A program made the position numbers and the translations under genes. Shown piece after piece: positions 28,260 through 40,244 of a stretch of DNA of 64,000 nt. Every line of letters begins with the position of its first letter. The stretch's first letter is position 1. The notes beneath the pieces are model-generated. The model had not been told where the DNA came from and searched no databases. It was given only the letters and a program-made list of their open reading frames with translations. This DNA is from Polynucleobacter antarcticus (lineage in GTDB: Bacteria > Pseudomonadota > Gammaproteobacteria > Burkholderiales > Burkholderiaceae), in assembly GCF_013307245.1 (NCBI RefSeq), contig NZ_CP028941.1, forward strand, positions 1,612,001-1,676,000. The letters are read 5' to 3'.

Positions 28260-28604
28260 CTATGCACCAGAACCCTCTTTAGGGCTCGCTTGCTTTAAGG
28301 GCTTGTAATCAACCCGCTCACGTAATTCTTTTCCAGGCTTAAAGTGCGGAACTCTTTTTTCAGGAATCAATACTTTCTCTCCTGATTTTGGATTACGCCC
28401 AGTACGCGCAGGACGATGATGCAAAACAAAACTACCAACACCACGCAATTCAATACGCTTACCCTCTGCCAAAGCATGAGTCATCGTATCGAGCAGTGTT
28501 TTCACGGCTAACTCTACGTCCCTAGGTAGTAACTGGGGAAATTGCTCCGCCAAGCTCTCTACTAGTTCTGAGCGAGTAATCGCTTGTTGCTCTTGATCTG
28601 ACAT
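28260..28604 (-). CDS. ihfB: Integration host factor beta subunit
   Basis: A 114-residue DNABII protein with [19 protein letters not shown] and the diagnostic [33 protein letters not shown] beta-arm. The C-terminal tail ([16 protein letters not shown]) is about 15 residues longer than the E. coli protein. With IhfA it bends DNA. It is preceded by rpsA with a strong terminator between them. Confidence 0.95.
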   Translation of the reverse strand: MSDQEQQAITRSELVESLAEQFPQLLPRDVELAVKTLLDTMTHALAEGKRIELRGVGSFVLHHRPARTGRNPKSGEKVLIPEKRVPHFKPGKELRERVDYKPLKQASPKEGSGA

Positions 28605-28614
28605 AGTCTATCAA

Positions 28615-28648
28615 TAAAAACCGCCGCTTCCCTTGAGGAAAGCGGCGA
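28615..28648 (-). terminator. Rho-independent terminator after rpsA
   Basis: On the minus strand CGCCGCTTTCC, TCAA, GGGAAGCGGCG then GTTTTTATTG makes a strong GC-rich hairpin followed by a T-run. It sits 8 bp after the rpsA stop and before ihfB. Some transcripts may read through because ihfB begins only 11 bp beyond it. Confidence 0.9.
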
Positions 28649-28655
28649 TATTGAT

Positions 28656-30329
28656 TTAGCCTTGATTGTCCATCTTTGCTTTTAACAAAGCGCCCAAGTT
28701 GGTTGTGCCAGACTGCGCATCACCTTGGAGCTTGCCCATAGCGTCTTGTTGATCAGAGCTGTCTTTAGCCTTGATCGAAAGATTAATCACGCGCAACTTA
28801 CGATCAATGTTAATGATCATCGCTGTGACGCTATCACCCTCTTTCAATACATTACGCGCATCTTCAACGCGATCTGTTGAGATCTCAGAAGCACGCAAAT
28901 AGGCCTCAACTTCATCTGCCAAATGAATCGTGGCGCCCTTGGCATCAACCGCTTTCACAGTACCAGTGACGAGGCTACCCTTGTCACTTACGGATGTGTA
29001 GTTATTGAAAGGATCGCCAGATAATTGTTTGATACCGAGAGAGATACGCTCTTTCTCAACATCAATGGCCAATACTGTTGCTTCAATTTCATCACCTTTT
29101 TTGTACCTCTTAACAGCCTCTTCGCCTGGCTCATTCCATGACAGATCTGAAAGATGCACTAAGCCATCGATACCCCCAGGCAATCCAATGAATACACCAA
29201 AGTCAGTAATGGATTTGATTGCGCCAGAAAGCTTGTCGCCTTTTTGCTGGCCACGTGAAAACTCTTCCCATGGATTTGCTTTGCACTGCTTGATACCCAA
29301 GCTAATGCGACGCTTGTCTTCATCAATATCTAGAACCATAACTTCAACTTCGGTTCCCAAGGCAGTTGCCTTACTTGGAGCAACGTTCTTATTGGTCCAA
29401 TCCATTTCAGAAACGTGTACCAAACCTTCAATGCCGCTTTCGATTTCTACAAACGCACCGTAATCAGTCAGGTTAGTCACTTTGCCGAATAAACGGGTAT
29501 TAGGTGGGTAACGACGAGCGATGCCAACCCATGGATCATCTCCAAGCTGCTTCACACCAAGTGAAACACGGTTTTTCTCTTGATCAAACTTTAAAATCTT
29601 CGCAGTCACTTCTTGGCCAACCGTCAACATCTCACTTGGATGACGCACACGACGCCACGCCAAATCGGTAATGTGCAAGAGGCCATCAATACCACCGAGG
29701 TCCACGAATGCGCCGTAGTCAGTGATGTTCTTCACGATACCAACAACTACGCTACCTTCTTTCAGGTTAGACATCAACTTAGCGCGCTCTTCACCTTGGC
29801 TCGCTTCAACTACCGCACGACGCGATAACACCACGTTGTTGCGCTTGCGATCCAACTTAATAACTTTGAACTCCATAGTCTTACCTTCATAAGGAGTTGT
29901 ATCCTTAATTGGGCGTGTATCCACTAGTGATCCAGGCAAGAATGCGCGGATACCGTTGACCATGACTGTTAAGCCACCTTTAACCTTACCAGTAACAGTA
30001 CCGGTAACAATTTCAGCTTGCTCGAGTGCTTTCTCCAAATTCATCCATGATGCCAAGCGTTTTGCTTTATCACGAGACAAAATAGTGTCGCCGTAGCCGT
30101 TTTCAAGGGCGTCAATAGCAACAGATACGAAATCGCCAGGAGCAACATCAATCTCGCCAGCGTCGTTATGGAATTCTTCAACAGGAATAAACGCTTCGGA
30201 CTTTAATCCAGCGTTAACAACGACGAAGTTATGGTCGATGCGAATGACTTCAGCCGAAATAACTTGGCCGGTCTTCATATTCGATCGGGTTAATGATTCT
30301 TCAAATAATTCTGCAAATGATTCAGACAT
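28656..30329 (-). CDS. rpsA: 30S ribosomal protein S1
   Basis: A 557-residue S1 with six tandem S1/OB repeats. The repeats are recognisable by G-x-V-x-x-I-x-D-x-G-A-F-V/I-style segments such as [23 protein letters not shown] and [20 protein letters not shown]. It recruits mRNAs to the 30S subunit. The gene follows cmk, as in most proteobacteria, and its own strong terminator follows. Confidence 0.98.
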   Translation of the reverse strand: MSESFAELFEESLTRSNMKTGQVISAEVIRIDHNFVVVNAGLKSEAFIPVEEFHNDAGEIDVAPGDFVSVAIDALENGYGDTILSRDKAKRLASWMNLEKALEQAEIVTGTVTGKVKGGLTVMVNGIRAFLPGSLVDTRPIKDTTPYEGKTMEFKVIKLDRKRNNVVLSRRAVVEASQGEERAKLMSNLKEGSVVVGIVKNITDYGAFVDLGGIDGLLHITDLAWRRVRHPSEMLTVGQEVTAKILKFDQEKNRVSLGVKQLGDDPWVGIARRYPPNTRLFGKVTNLTDYGAFVEIESGIEGLVHVSEMDWTNKNVAPSKATALGTEVEVMVLDIDEDKRRISLGIKQCKANPWEEFSRGQQKGDKLSGAIKSITDFGVFIGLPGGIDGLVHLSDLSWNEPGEEAVKRYKKGDEIEATVLAIDVEKERISLGIKQLSGDPFNNYTSVSDKGSLVTGTVKAVDAKGATIHLADEVEAYLRASEISTDRVEDARNVLKEGDSVTAMIINIDRKLRVINLSIKAKDSSDQQDAMGKLQGDAQSGTTNLGALLKAKMDNQG

Positions 30330-30445
30330 GTGTATTCACTTTGTGCCGCCAGAAGACCTAGCGGGTTAGGTTATAAAAGTCCCAAGAAACACGCTCAATG
30401 TGATCGTCGCGTTGTAGAGTTTCCTAAGACACCAAAACTACTGCT

Positions 30446-31108
30446 TTACTTCAAACTACCTTGATACCAATCTAGGACCGCTTTTACCGCTTGATCTATC
30501 GATAATTCCGATGTTTCTAGCAACTTAGCGCCATCCGTCATGAACAAGGGCGCCGTGCCTCTACTACTGTCTCTGGCATCACGCTCCTGTAGATCTTGCA
30601 ACAAGTCAGGTAGTTTAGCAGAAATTCCCTTAGCTATCAACTGCTTATGTCGACGCTCTGCCCTGGCTGAGGGGGTTGCCGTCAAGAAAACCTTCAGGGA
30701 TGCATCTGGAAATATGACACTTGCCATATCCCGACCATCTGCCACAAGGCCAGGTGTAGTGCGAAAACCATGCTGGATGCTTACTAAGGCCTGTCGAACT
30801 TCGGGATGGACTGCAATTTGTGAGGCTAATAAACCCATACTTTCAGAGCGAATTGCCTCCGTGACATCCTCTAAATTGAGGAAAACTTGGCCATTTTTAA
30901 AGGAAATGACCAATTTTTTAGCTAATTCAGCTATTTCTGGGCCATTTTTAGGGTCTAGACCGTGTTTTTGACATCCCAAGGCCACTAAACGATATAGGGC
31001 ACCACTATCTAGATAATGAAACCCCAGCTTTTGCGCAACTAAGGAGGCAACCGTTCCTTTTCCAGAGGCAGTGGGGCCATCAATCGCAATTACTGGGGGC
31101 AAATTCAT
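30446..31108 (-). CDS. cmk: Cytidylate kinase
   Basis: A 220-residue CMP/dCMP kinase with the P-loop [15 protein letters not shown], the DSGALYR nucleotide-binding motif, and the [12 protein letters not shown] segment. It phosphorylates CMP to CDP. It lies between aroA and rpsA, an arrangement conserved in proteobacteria. It begins 14 bp after the aroA stop, and the 116 bp between cmk and rpsA probably contain an rpsA leader or promoter. Confidence 0.97.
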   Translation of the reverse strand: MNLPPVIAIDGPTASGKGTVASLVAQKLGFHYLDSGALYRLVALGCQKHGLDPKNGPEIAELAKKLVISFKNGQVFLNLEDVTEAIRSESMGLLASQIAVHPEVRQALVSIQHGFRTTPGLVADGRDMASVIFPDASLKVFLTATPSARAERRHKQLIAKGISAKLPDLLQDLQERDARDSSRGTAPLFMTDGAKLLETSELSIDQAVKAVLDWYQGSLK

Positions 31109-31121
31109 TTTTATTCAATGA

Positions 31122-32450
31122 TTAAGAAACGACTGCTGCAAATTGCGCAAAGTAAGCCGGGAAAGTTTTAGCAACGCAATCTGGCTCATTGATCTTCAGT
31201 GCATTGGGGCCAAATGCAGCTAAGGAAAAGCACATCGCCATACGATGATCATCATAGGTATCAATCCCCTCCAGAGGTGAAAGCCAGTCCGCATGGTTTT
31301 TAGGCGCTTGCACCTCGATATAGTCAGGACCCTCTTCAACTATGGCTCCTAACTTTTTTAATTCTTTTGCCATGGCTGCAATCCGATCCGTCTCCTTTAC
31401 ACGCCAACTTGCAATACCATTCAAGCGAGTTTTGCCTTCAGCAAATAAGGCGGCAACTGCTAGGGTCATAGCAGCATCTGGAATCTCTGTGCAATCTAGC
31501 GTAATGCCATTCAACTTGCCACTCGCATTTTTAACACCTGTCACCTCAATCCAATCTTCACCTGCAGTGATCTGGGCACCCATCAAAGACAACGCATCAG
31601 CAAAGGCAACATCCCCTTGAATACTATTACTACCAACACCTAAGACACGAACTGGCCCAGCGCCAATAGCCCCTAAGGCTAAAAAATAGGAAGCAGAAGA
31701 AGCATCGCCCTCTACAGATAAAGTTCCAGGACTTTGATAGACCGCATCTGATTTTTTTTCGGGAATGATAAAAGACTGCGCATCCGGACAGCTCACTAAA
31801 ACCCCAAAGCGCGCCATCAGCTTCAGCGTGATTTCAATATAGGGTCGGGAGATGAGCTCACCGATCACTTCAATCTTCACGGACTTTTTGGCAACTAAAG
31901 GCAGCGCCATTAGTAGCGCCGTCAAAAACTGACTAGAGACATCACCACGTACTTTGACAACATCATGAATGGCAATGTCTGCTGATGCAATCTTGATGGG
32001 CGGATAACCCTCTTGCGATTCATAAGTAATGTCAGCACCTACTTGACGCAAGCCATCGACTAAATCTCGAATGGGTCGCTCATGCATCCGAGGCACACCA
32101 GAAAGACGGTAGTTGCCACTCTGCATAGCAAGCGCCGCAGTGAGTGGACGAATAGCTGTACCTGCATTACCCATAAAAAGATCGGCATCGCGAACCGGGA
32201 ACCGACCACCACAACCTTCCACAACACATACTTGATTCGCTTGATCACTTACTGATAAGCCTAGCTGACGAAGCGCCTTACGCATGACCTGCGTGTCATC
32301 TGCATCCAATAGATTGCTCAATGTTGTTGTGCCAGAAGCGAGCGCTGCTAAAAGTAAGGCCCGATTAGAAATACTTTTTGAGCCTGGTAAAACAATGGAG
32401 CCTTGCGCTCGTGCAAATGGTCCAGTCGTGATACTGGGAAGACTAGACAT
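31122..32450 (-). CDS. aroA: 3-phosphoshikimate 1-carboxyvinyltransferase (EPSP synthase)
   Basis: A 442-residue EPSP synthase, sixth step of the shikimate pathway and the target of glyphosate. It carries the class I (glyphosate-sensitive) motif [10 protein letters not shown] and the RVKETDRI motif. The tyrA stop and the aroA ATG overlap by one base (TGATG), so aroA is translated by coupling. An in-frame TTG one codon earlier is not used. Confidence 0.97.
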   Translation of the reverse strand: MSSLPSITTGPFARAQGSIVLPGSKSISNRALLLAALASGTTTLSNLLDADDTQVMRKALRQLGLSVSDQANQVCVVEGCGGRFPVRDADLFMGNAGTAIRPLTAALAMQSGNYRLSGVPRMHERPIRDLVDGLRQVGADITYESQEGYPPIKIASADIAIHDVVKVRGDVSSQFLTALLMALPLVAKKSVKIEVIGELISRPYIEITLKLMARFGVLVSCPDAQSFIIPEKKSDAVYQSPGTLSVEGDASSASYFLALGAIGAGPVRVLGVGSNSIQGDVAFADALSLMGAQITAGEDWIEVTGVKNASGKLNGITLDCTEIPDAAMTLAVAALFAEGKTRLNGIASWRVKETDRIAAMAKELKKLGAIVEEGPDYIEVQAPKNHADWLSPLEGIDTYDDHRMAMCFSLAAFGPNALKINEPDCVAKTFPAYFAQFAAVVS

Positions 32451-33337
32451 CAAAACCCGTCCATATCTTGACGTGCTTGACTTGCCTTTTTAAAAATCTT
32501 TTCAATACCAGCGCCATCATGATTAGCAATGAGTGTACGTAGATGACTAACCATCGCTAAATATTGATCCAGCTCTTTTAAGATGGGTGTGCGATTAGCC
32601 AAACAAATATCACGCCACATTTCTGGGCTGGAAGCCGCAATGCGTGTGAAGTCTTTAAAGCCTGCACCGACATGATGTAACTTTTGCTCAGCATCTTCCG
32701 AGTTCACCACACTAGCCATCAGAGCATAAGATAAAAGATGTGGCAAATGAGAAACTGCCGCATAAATAGCATCGTGCTGCACCCCAGAAATTTGCTTCAC
32801 GATGGCGCCAGCAGATTGCCAAAAACCTTCCACCAATGCAATATCTTGCGGGGAGTTTTCTTGTAGCGGGCAGATAATGGTTTGCCTACCTTGAAACAAA
32901 TCTACTTTAGCGGCACCAGCGCCGTGTTGCGCTCCACCTGCAATTGGATGTGCTGGAACAAACTGACAGGCTTTCTTGCCTAATACTTCTTTAGCCGCCA
33001 AAATCACATCACCTTTAGTGCTACCGGCATCCGTCAACAGAGTGCGAGATTCAAGATGGGGCTCAAGGACCTCAAAAGCAGTCCGCATTTGAGCTACGGG
33101 AACACACAGTACGATCACATCAGACTGTTTAGCAGCATCTACTAAGTCAACGATGCCATCAATCGCACCAAGCTTTAGGGCTTGATCTAAATTATCTGCA
33201 CTACGCCCAACCCCCAAGACCTTATTTACCACACCAGCTTTTTTGAGAGCTAACCCTAATGAAGCACCGATCAAACCAACACCGACAATGGTGACAGTTC
33301 CGTAATTGCTAGCTGGATTCACAATACTCATTGTCAT
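32450..33337 (-). CDS. tyrA: Prephenate dehydrogenase
   Basis: A 295-residue NAD-dependent prephenate dehydrogenase for tyrosine synthesis. The Rossmann motif [15 protein letters not shown] is near the N-terminus, and catalytic residues include H in PAHPIAGG. The start was placed at the ATG at 33337, four bases past the hisC stop, giving the normal short N-terminus. A longer frame to 33391 would overlap the end of hisC. Confidence 0.93.
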   Translation of the reverse strand: MTMSIVNPASNYGTVTIVGVGLIGASLGLALKKAGVVNKVLGVGRSADNLDQALKLGAIDGIVDLVDAAKQSDVIVLCVPVAQMRTAFEVLEPHLESRTLLTDAGSTKGDVILAAKEVLGKKACQFVPAHPIAGGAQHGAGAAKVDLFQGRQTIICPLQENSPQDIALVEGFWQSAGAIVKQISGVQHDAIYAAVSHLPHLLSYALMASVVNSEDAEQKLHHVGAGFKDFTRIAASSPEMWRDICLANRTPILKELDQYLAMVSHLRTLIANHDGAGIEKIFKKASQARQDMDGF

Positions 33338-33341
33338 GAAC

Positions 33342-34469
33342 TTATTTTTGTGTGGACAGAATATCGCGCAATGCGTTAATGAAAGCCGCATTCTCTTGGG
33401 CCAAGCCGATAGAAATTCTTAGCCACTGAGGTAGTCCGTAATTTCCAACTGGACGAACAATGATGCCGCGTTTGAGTAAAGCTAAATTCATGCGAGCACC
33501 AGCATCATCATCACCCCCCACTTTTACCAATACAAAATTTCCAGCTGAAGGTAAATAAGGTAAACCGAGATCATCAAATACCGTAGTGAGTTGCAAGTAA
33601 CCAGCATGATTGACTTCATAACCCTGCTGCAAAAAGGCATCATCCTGAAAGGCTGCAATTGCAGCAGCTTGAGCAAGACTATTCACATTAAAAGGTTGAC
33701 GTATGCGATTGAGTAAATCCGTTAAGGCGGGCTGTGCCACACCGTAGCCAATTCTCAAACCTGCTAAACCATATGCCTTTGAAAAGCTCCGCGACAAAAT
33801 CATATTAGGAAAACGTTTCACCCAAGCTACAGCATCGTAACGCTGCTCTGGCGCTAGGTACTCGTTGTAAGCCTCATCTAACACCACGACTACATGCGAT
33901 GGCACAGCACTTAAAAAAGCTTCAATATCATCGGGCTTTAAATAACTACCCGTAGGATTGTTAGGATTGGCAACAAAAACAAGTTTGGCTTTATCCCCTG
34001 AAGCTTTCACCGCGGCAAGGATAGCGGGCAAGTCATGGCCAAACATATCCGTTGGGGCCACCTCAATGGCTTTAGCACCCACTGCTTGAGTTGCCAAAGG
34101 ATAGACGGCAAATGCATGGCGAGAAAAAATGATCTCATCACCCGACTGCGCTACTGCACGAGCAGCCAGCTCCAAAATATCATTACTGCCATTGCCCAGA
34201 GTAATCCAATCCGCAGGAACCCCTAAGCGTTCAGACAATACTTTCTTGAGTTCAAAACCATTGGAATCTGGATAGCGCCCTAAATCACTGGCTGCCTTCA
34301 ACATTGCCTCTTGCGCTGACTTGGGCATGCCTAAAGGATTCTCATTTGAAGCCAACTTGACTATTTTGCTTTCATCCAAGCCATACTCACGCGCTACCTC
34401 ACTGATAGGGCGCCCGCCTACGTATGGCGCAATCGCTTGAATGTGCTTTAAACCGAGTTTAGATGTCAT
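33342..34469 (-). CDS. hisC: Histidinol-phosphate aminotransferase
   Basis: A 375-residue class I/II PLP aminotransferase. The PLP lysine is in SRSFSKAYGLAGLRIGYG, and SNENPLG and NPNNPTGSYL are substrate and cofactor motifs. Placed in the aromatic cluster, it may also serve as the aromatic aminotransferase; HisC in Burkholderiales often does. Its start overlaps the pheA stop by 4 bp. Confidence 0.93.
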   Translation of the reverse strand: MTSKLGLKHIQAIAPYVGGRPISEVAREYGLDESKIVKLASNENPLGMPKSAQEAMLKAASDLGRYPDSNGFELKKVLSERLGVPADWITLGNGSNDILELAARAVAQSGDEIIFSRHAFAVYPLATQAVGAKAIEVAPTDMFGHDLPAILAAVKASGDKAKLVFVANPNNPTGSYLKPDDIEAFLSAVPSHVVVVLDEAYNEYLAPEQRYDAVAWVKRFPNMILSRSFSKAYGLAGLRIGYGVAQPALTDLLNRIRQPFNVNSLAQAAAIAAFQDDAFLQQGYEVNHAGYLQLTTVFDDLGLPYLPSAGNFVLVKVGGDDDAGARMNLALLKRGIIVRPVGNYGLPQWLRISIGLAQENAAFINALRDILSTQK

Positions 34470-35557
34470 GCTGAGTGGGGGTATGAGCCAAGATTTTTAT
34501 AGAACGCAGCTATCGTTTTTAATTCTTCCAATGCTTTAGCCACTTTGACATCTTCTGCATGACCAGCTACATCAATATAAAAGTGATATTCCCAAGTACC
34601 CTTGCGGGCTGGGCGAGATTCAAAACGGTTCATGGAGACGCCATGCTTAGCCAGGGGCTCTAATAAACGATACACAGCGCCCGGCTGATTGTCGACCGAC
34701 AACACTAAAGAAGTTTGATCTTGGCCAGTAGCTTGACATGCGTAGTTACCAATTACAACAAAACGTGTCCGGTTGTGAGGATCATCTTGTACTTGGGTTG
34801 CTACTTGCTGCAATTCATAGGCAAGCTGTGCAGGGTCACCGGCTATTGCTGCCACACTCGAATCACTTGCTGCCATTCTCGCAGCTTCAGCATTGCTACT
34901 GACTGCCTGACGTTTTAAATGAGGAGCATGCTGACTCAACCATTGCTGGCATTGCGCTAAAGCTTGGGCATGAGCGCAAACCGTAGTTACACCATCGATT
35001 TTTCCAGTTTTCGTCAGAAGATGATGATGAATGGGCAATACCACCTCGCCACTGATGCGCATTGAAGAATCCAAGAGTAAATCTAAGGTTCTGGAAATAG
35101 CGCCTTCACTCGAGTTCTCAACCGGCACTACGCCGAACTGAGCAGCCCCCTTCTCAACCGCCTTAAAGACTTCATCCAGGCTATTGCAATGAAGTCCCAA
35201 AATCGAATGTCCAAAGTAAGTTTGTGCTGCTTGCTCAGAAAATGTACCGATTGGTCCAAGATAAGCAATAGTTTGACGAGCCTCTAAGGCACGGCAAGCT
35301 GACATTACCTCGCGCCAAATCGCCGCAATCCCATCGGACAGTAAAGGGCCCTGATTAATATCTTGCAATCTAGCGACCACTTGACGTTCGCGCTCGGGCC
35401 TAAAAACTGGTGAGGAGAATCCACCTTTGATATGACCTACCTCTTGGGCAGCTTGAGCGCGCTGAGTGAGTAAAGCCAAAATTTGAACGTCCAAGGCATC
35501 GATCTGGTCGCGAATTGGCCCAAGGCGCTGTTCTTCAGTACCCACTTTTGAGTTCAT
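34466..35557 (-). CDS. pheA: Bifunctional chorismate mutase / prephenate dehydratase
   Basis: A 363-residue P-protein. An N-terminal chorismate mutase domain (about residues 10-95, RDQIDALDVQILALLTQRAQ), then the prephenate dehydratase domain (GPIGTFSEQAA to NRTRFVVIG), then a C-terminal ACT regulatory domain with ESRPARKGTWEYHFYID, the phenylalanine-binding motif. It makes phenylpyruvate for phenylalanine. It overlaps serC by one base (TAATG). Confidence 0.96.
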   Translation of the reverse strand: MNSKVGTEEQRLGPIRDQIDALDVQILALLTQRAQAAQEVGHIKGGFSSPVFRPERERQVVARLQDINQGPLLSDGIAAIWREVMSACRALEARQTIAYLGPIGTFSEQAAQTYFGHSILGLHCNSLDEVFKAVEKGAAQFGVVPVENSSEGAISRTLDLLLDSSMRISGEVVLPIHHHLLTKTGKIDGVTTVCAHAQALAQCQQWLSQHAPHLKRQAVSSNAEAARMAASDSSVAAIAGDPAQLAYELQQVATQVQDDPHNRTRFVVIGNYACQATGQDQTSLVLSVDNQPGAVYRLLEPLAKHGVSMNRFESRPARKGTWEYHFYIDVAGHAEDVKVAKALEELKTIAAFYKNLGSYPHSA

Positions 35558-36654
35558 TAAGCACGCCTTTCAAAGTCACGCATAAATTCAATTAATACTT
35601 GCACACCAGCCAGAGGCATAGCGTTGTAGATGCTAGCACGCATGCCACCTGCTGCCTTATGACCACGCAAAGCGACCAAGCCTGCAGCATGAGACTGCGC
35701 CAAAAACTCCGCATTGAAGTTTTCATCCTTCAAAAAGAAGGTGACATTCATTCTAGAGCGATAGGCTTTAGTGACACGATTTTCATACAAACTACTCTGA
35801 TCTAAAAAATCATAAAGTAAGTTTGCTTTTTCTTGATTGCGTTGCGCAATGGCTTTTACGCCACCTTGCTTAAGCAACCACTTAAAGCCGAGGCCAGCCA
35901 TATAAATTGCAAAGGTTGGGGGCGTGTTGTGCATCGACTGAGTAGCAGCCTGCAAAGACCAATCCCAAATTGATGGCGTGATCTTCATACTGTGCCCCAT
36001 TAAATCCTTGCGCACAATCACAATAGTGACTCCTGATGGCCCAATATTTTTCTGAGCACCACCAAACCAGACGCCGCATTGAGAAATATCCATTTCTTTT
36101 GTAAGAATGTTGCTCGAGATATCTGCCACTAAAAGCTTACCATCCACATCCGGAATATCTGGAAACTCTACGCCACCAATCGTTTCATTAGCGCAGTAAT
36201 GCACATATGCCGCATCATCGGAGAGTTGCCAACTTGAGCGGGCGGGAATCGTATTAAATTTTTCAGCAGCAGACGATGCGGCTTGATGCGCCACACCATA
36301 TTTTTGAGCTTCTTTAAATGATTTTTCAGACCAAATACCGGTCACTAAAAAATCTGCCTTGGGGCCATTTTTACCAAGCGGCATTAAGTTCATAGGAATG
36401 GCAGCATTTTGCCCAATCCCACCACCCTGTAATAATAAGATTTCATGAGTCTCAGGAATGCTCATCAAGGTACGCAGGTCTCTTAAGGTCTCCTCGTAGA
36501 GGGCCATAAACTCTTTGCCACGATGACTAATCTCCATGACACTAGCACCCAAGCCCTGCCAATTCAACATCTCTGCAGCAGCCTGCTTTAGCACCTCTTC
36601 AGGAACAGTAGCTGGCCCCGCAGCGAAATTGAAAATGCGGCGGTCAAACGTCAT
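35557..36654 (-). CDS. serC: Phosphoserine aminotransferase
   Basis: A 365-residue class V PLP aminotransferase that converts 3-phosphohydroxypyruvate to phosphoserine and also acts in pyridoxine synthesis. The NFAAGPATVPEEVL start and the PLP lysine in GGAQKNIGPSGV are diagnostic. First gene of the serC-pheA-hisC-tyrA-aroA-cmk run. It lies 36 bp from the stop of gyrA upstream. Confidence 0.97.
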   Translation of the reverse strand: MTFDRRIFNFAAGPATVPEEVLKQAAAEMLNWQGLGASVMEISHRGKEFMALYEETLRDLRTLMSIPETHEILLLQGGGIGQNAAIPMNLMPLGKNGPKADFLVTGIWSEKSFKEAQKYGVAHQAASSAAEKFNTIPARSSWQLSDDAAYVHYCANETIGGVEFPDIPDVDGKLLVADISSNILTKEMDISQCGVWFGGAQKNIGPSGVTIVIVRKDLMGHSMKITPSIWDWSLQAATQSMHNTPPTFAIYMAGLGFKWLLKQGGVKAIAQRNQEKANLLYDFLDQSSLYENRVTKAYRSRMNVTFFLKDENFNAEFLAQSHAAGLVALRGHKAAGGMRASIYNAMPLAGVQVLIEFMRDFERRA

Positions 36655-36689
36655 GGTGGCTCAGCTATTCAAGAAATGCCAATTTGGCA

Positions 36690-39404
36690 TTACCTGTTAC
36701 CTGCTTCATCCGAATTAGAGTCGACTGCTGGATCGGCGGCAACATCACCCTCTTCTCCATCATCGATATCGTTGTCGTCATCTGAGTCACTTTCAGCAAT
36801 ACGCTGTAGGCCTGATAAACGCGTACCTTCGTCCACGTTAATCAAAGTAACACCTTGGGTAGCACGACCCATTTCACGAATCTCTGAAACACGAGTACGC
36901 ACTAAGATGCCACCAGTGGTGATCAACATAATTTGATCTTCAGGAGATACCAATGCTGCAGCGACTACTTTGCCATTACGTTCCGTAGTCTGAATCGCAA
37001 TCATGCCTTTAGTGCCACGACCATGACGGGTGTATTCACCAATTGGGGTGCGCTTACCAAAACCATTTTCGGTGGCCGTTAAGACGCTGCTTGGAATAGC
37101 AATACCACTGGCATCAACGACTGCAGCTTCCGCACCCTCAGCTGCTTCTGCAGGAGCAACTAACATAGCAATGACTTGATGGCCTTCGCCCAAGTTCATG
37201 CCGCGAACACCGCGTGCTGTACGACCCATTGGACGGACATCGTTCTCGTCAAAGCGGACTGCTTTACCGGCATCAGAGAACAGCATCACATCATGCTGAC
37301 CATCTGTGATTGCTGCACCTACTAAGAAGTCATTCTCATTTAAGTCCACCGCAATGATTCCAGCTTTACGAGGATTTGAAAAATCCGACAAACGCGTTTT
37401 CTTCACGGTACCCAAACTGGTTGCCATAAAGACGTACTGATCATCTTGATATCCCTTAATCGGGAGAATCACCGTGATCTTTTCGCCCTCTATTAAAGGG
37501 AACATATTCACAATAGGCTTACCGCGTGAGATACGACTACCTTGTGGCACTTCCCATACTTTGAGCCAATACATCCGTCCACGGTCCGAGAAGCAAAGAA
37601 TGATGTCATGGGTATTGGCAACGAAAAGAGTTTCAATCCAGTCTTCATTTTTTGTAGCTGTGGCCTGCTTACCGCGACCACCACGCTTCTGCGCACGGTA
37701 CTCACTTAAAGGCTGACTCTTCATGTAACCAGTATTCGAGAGTGTGACGACCATATCCTGCGGAGTAATCAAATCTTCTGTGAACAATTCGGTTGCGTTC
37801 ATTTCAATGAAAGAGCGACGACCAGAATCACCGCCAGCAATCCCAAACTCAGCTTGCACTTCCTTCAACTCGGCTTCAATCACTTGCGTAACGCGCTCTG
37901 GCTTAGCAAGCAAGTCAAGCAAGTCCGAAATCTCGGACATCACTTCTTTGTATTCGTTCACAATCTTGTCTTGCTCAAGACCAGTCAAACGTTGTAAACG
38001 CATCTGCAAAATTTCTTGCGCCTGACTATCAGAGAGGCGATACAAACCTGAAGTCTGCATACCGTACTCGGGCAATAAACCTTCTGGGCGATAGGCATTG
38101 CGTCCACCGGGTGTGTCAGTTTCTGCACGAGCCAACATCTCTCGCACCATCGAAGAATCCCAAGCCTTACTCATTAACTCTTGCTTAGCAATAACTGGAT
38201 TCGCCGCACCTTTAATGGTGGCAATAAATTCATCAATATTTGCCAGCGCAACAGCAAGACCTTCTAAAACATGGCCACGCTCGCGTGCTTTGCGTAATTC
38301 AAAAATAGTGCGGCGTGTAACAACTTCGCGACGATGCTGCAAGAAATACTCCAGCATCTGCTTCAGGTTCAATAGGCGTGGCTGGTTATCAACCAAGGCC
38401 ACCATATTCATACCGAAGTTATCTTGAAGTTGCGTACTCTTATATAAATTATTAAGAACTACTTCAGGCACTTCACCGCGCTTAAGTTCGATCACTACGC
38501 GCATGCCTGATTTATCAGACTCATCACGTAAATCAGAGATGCCCTCAATTTTTTTCTCGTTGACTAACTCAGCAATCCGCTCGAGCAGCGTTTTCTTATT
38601 CACTTGATAAGGCAGTTCATCAACAATGATGGATTGACGAGCTCCCTTGTCTAAATCTTCAAAGTGGGTCTTGGCGCGCATCACAACACGTCCACGACCT
38701 GTTCGATACCCCTCACGCACACCCTGAACACCGTAAATGATGCCGGCAGTCGGAAAATCTGGCGCTGGGACAATCTCAATCAGCTCATCAATCGTGCATT
38801 CCGGGTTGTGGAGCACATGTAAGCAGGCGGTAACCACCTCATCAAGATTGTGCGGCGGGATATTGGTTGCCATACCGACCGCAATCCCTGAACTGCCATT
38901 AATCAGCAAATTAGGCACTTTTGCAGGAAGAATCAGGGGTTCTTTCTCGCTACCATCGTAATTTGGCCCAAAATCGACGGTTTCTTTGTCTAAATCAGCC
39001 AAAAGATCATGAGCGATCTTACGAAGCCGGATCTCGGTATATCGCATTGCAGCAGCATTATCGCCATCTACGGAGCCAAAATTACCCTGTCCGTCAACTA
39101 ACATATAGCGCAGAGAGAAGTCCTGAGCCATGCGCACGATGGTGTCATAGACCGCAGAATCACCATGTGGGTGGTATTTACCGATGACATCGCCAACTAT
39201 ACGGGCAGATTTTTTGTAAGCCCGGTTCCAATCGTTGTTTAATTCATACATTGCAAATAAGACCCGGCGATGGACGGGTTTGAGGCCGTCACGCACGTCT
39301 GGCAGGGCTCTGCCGACAATGACGCTCATCGCGTAGTCCAAATAGGACCGTCGCATTTCGTCTTCTAGGGAGATTGGTAGTGTTTCTTTAGCGGCTTGTT
39401 CCAT
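36690..39404 (-). CDS. gyrA: DNA gyrase subunit A
   Basis: A 904-residue GyrA. The active-site tyrosine is Y122 in AMRYTEIRL, and the C-terminal wrapping domain has the GyrA box QRRGGRGK. The quinolone-resistance-determining region reads [13 protein letters not shown] with Ser83 and Asp87 (E. coli numbering), the susceptible residues. The C-terminus ends in an acidic tail rich in Asp and Glu. It precedes serC and is divergent from the OmpA-family gene. Confidence 0.99.
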   Translation of the reverse strand: MEQAAKETLPISLEDEMRRSYLDYAMSVIVGRALPDVRDGLKPVHRRVLFAMYELNNDWNRAYKKSARIVGDVIGKYHPHGDSAVYDTIVRMAQDFSLRYMLVDGQGNFGSVDGDNAAAMRYTEIRLRKIAHDLLADLDKETVDFGPNYDGSEKEPLILPAKVPNLLINGSSGIAVGMATNIPPHNLDEVVTACLHVLHNPECTIDELIEIVPAPDFPTAGIIYGVQGVREGYRTGRGRVVMRAKTHFEDLDKGARQSIIVDELPYQVNKKTLLERIAELVNEKKIEGISDLRDESDKSGMRVVIELKRGEVPEVVLNNLYKSTQLQDNFGMNMVALVDNQPRLLNLKQMLEYFLQHRREVVTRRTIFELRKARERGHVLEGLAVALANIDEFIATIKGAANPVIAKQELMSKAWDSSMVREMLARAETDTPGGRNAYRPEGLLPEYGMQTSGLYRLSDSQAQEILQMRLQRLTGLEQDKIVNEYKEVMSEISDLLDLLAKPERVTQVIEAELKEVQAEFGIAGGDSGRRSFIEMNATELFTEDLITPQDMVVTLSNTGYMKSQPLSEYRAQKRGGRGKQATATKNEDWIETLFVANTHDIILCFSDRGRMYWLKVWEVPQGSRISRGKPIVNMFPLIEGEKITVILPIKGYQDDQYVFMATSLGTVKKTRLSDFSNPRKAGIIAVDLNENDFLVGAAITDGQHDVMLFSDAGKAVRFDENDVRPMGRTARGVRGMNLGEGHQVIAMLVAPAEAAEGAEAAVVDASGIAIPSSVLTATENGFGKRTPIGEYTRHGRGTKGMIAIQTTERNGKVVAAALVSPEDQIMLITTGGILVRTRVSEIREMGRATQGVTLINVDEGTRLSGLQRIAESDSDDDNDIDDGEEGDVAADPAVDSNSDEAGNR

Positions 39405-39421
39405 TTATAAATAATATCATT

Positions 39422-39450
39422 TTGATGACTGCATGCCCCTATGCTAATAT
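39422..39450 (+). promoter_or_regulatory. Possible sigma-70 promoter for the OmpA-family gene
   Basis: TTGATG at 39422-39427 and TAATAT at 39445-39450 are separated by 17 bp. That would leave a 5' leader of roughly 105 bases before the ATG, which is common for outer-membrane protein mRNAs. Each hexamer matches consensus at only four of six positions. Confidence 0.35.
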
Positions 39451-39562
39451 TCTGTCAGTTTGTAAGAAATTGAGATGTGTCGCTTTGCAGTTATTTGCTT
39501 CAAAGTAGGGCGAATTACATTTAAGTTTGACTTTAATTAAAAAAGATTTTTGAGGACCAAAA

Positions 39563-40147
39563 ATGAACAAAACCCTAAAAATGTTGTTAGCTTCTGTTAT
39601 TACCGTTTCTGCTTCTGCAGCAATTGCTTCTGATAACTGGGTCAACAGCACTGGCTTAAACTGGAAAAACGGCGACGGCACATTGTGCTGGCGTGACGCT
39701 GCTTGGACTCCTGCAACTGCTTCTGCCAACTGTGATGGTTGGTTAGCTCCTAAGAAAGCTGCTGCTCCAGCAAAATCTGCAGTAACCCAAAGCAAGATCA
39801 CTTTACAAGCTGACACACTGTATGACTTTGACAAGGCGACATTGAAGCCAGAAGGTAAAGCGACTTTGGACAAAATTGCTAGAGACTTAGGCAAGATCAA
39901 GTTAGAAGTGGTTATCGCTGTTGGTAACACTGATAGTGTTGGTTCTGATGCTTACAACATGGCTCTTGGCCAGCGTCGTGCTCAGTCCGTTAAAGCTTAC
40001 TTGGTAAGTAAAGGCGTTGAAGGTACCCGTATTTACACAGAATCAAAGGGTAAGAGCAATCCAGTAGCAAGTAATGCAACTGCTGAAGGCCGTGCTAAGA
40101 ATCGTCGTACTGATATCGAAGTAGTTGGTACAACTGCCGTTAAGTAA
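39563..40147 (+). CDS. OmpA-family outer membrane protein
   Basis: A 194-residue protein with a clear Sec signal peptide (cleavage near AIAS, residue 22). It has the betaproteobacterial N-terminal GTLCWRDAAWTPATA segment and a C-terminal OmpA/MotB peptidoglycan-binding domain (LYDFDKATLKPEGKATLDKI, NPVASNATAEGRAKNRRTDIEV). It links the outer membrane to peptidoglycan. GAGG precedes the ATG. A strong terminator follows. Confidence 0.93.
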   Translation: MNKTLKMLLASVITVSASAAIASDNWVNSTGLNWKNGDGTLCWRDAAWTPATASANCDGWLAPKKAAAPAKSAVTQSKITLQADTLYDFDKATLKPEGKATLDKIARDLGKIKLEVVIAVGNTDSVGSDAYNMALGQRRAQSVKAYLVSKGVEGTRIYTESKGKSNPVASNATAEGRAKNRRTDIEVVGTTAVK

Positions 40148-40161
40148 TTCTTTTTACTTGT

Positions 40162-40190
40162 AAAAAAGCCCGCCTCGAGCGGGTTTTTTT
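40162..40190 (+). terminator. Rho-independent terminator after the OmpA-family gene
   Basis: An A-run, GCCCGC, a CTCGA loop, GCGGG and seven Ts: a short GC stem with a strong T-tract, 15 bp past the stop. It separates this gene from ubiG. Confidence 0.92.
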
Positions 40191-40244
40191 ATTTCCGCTA
40201 TATTCGTAGTTCATTCATACTTCATTACTTCTAGCCCAACATCC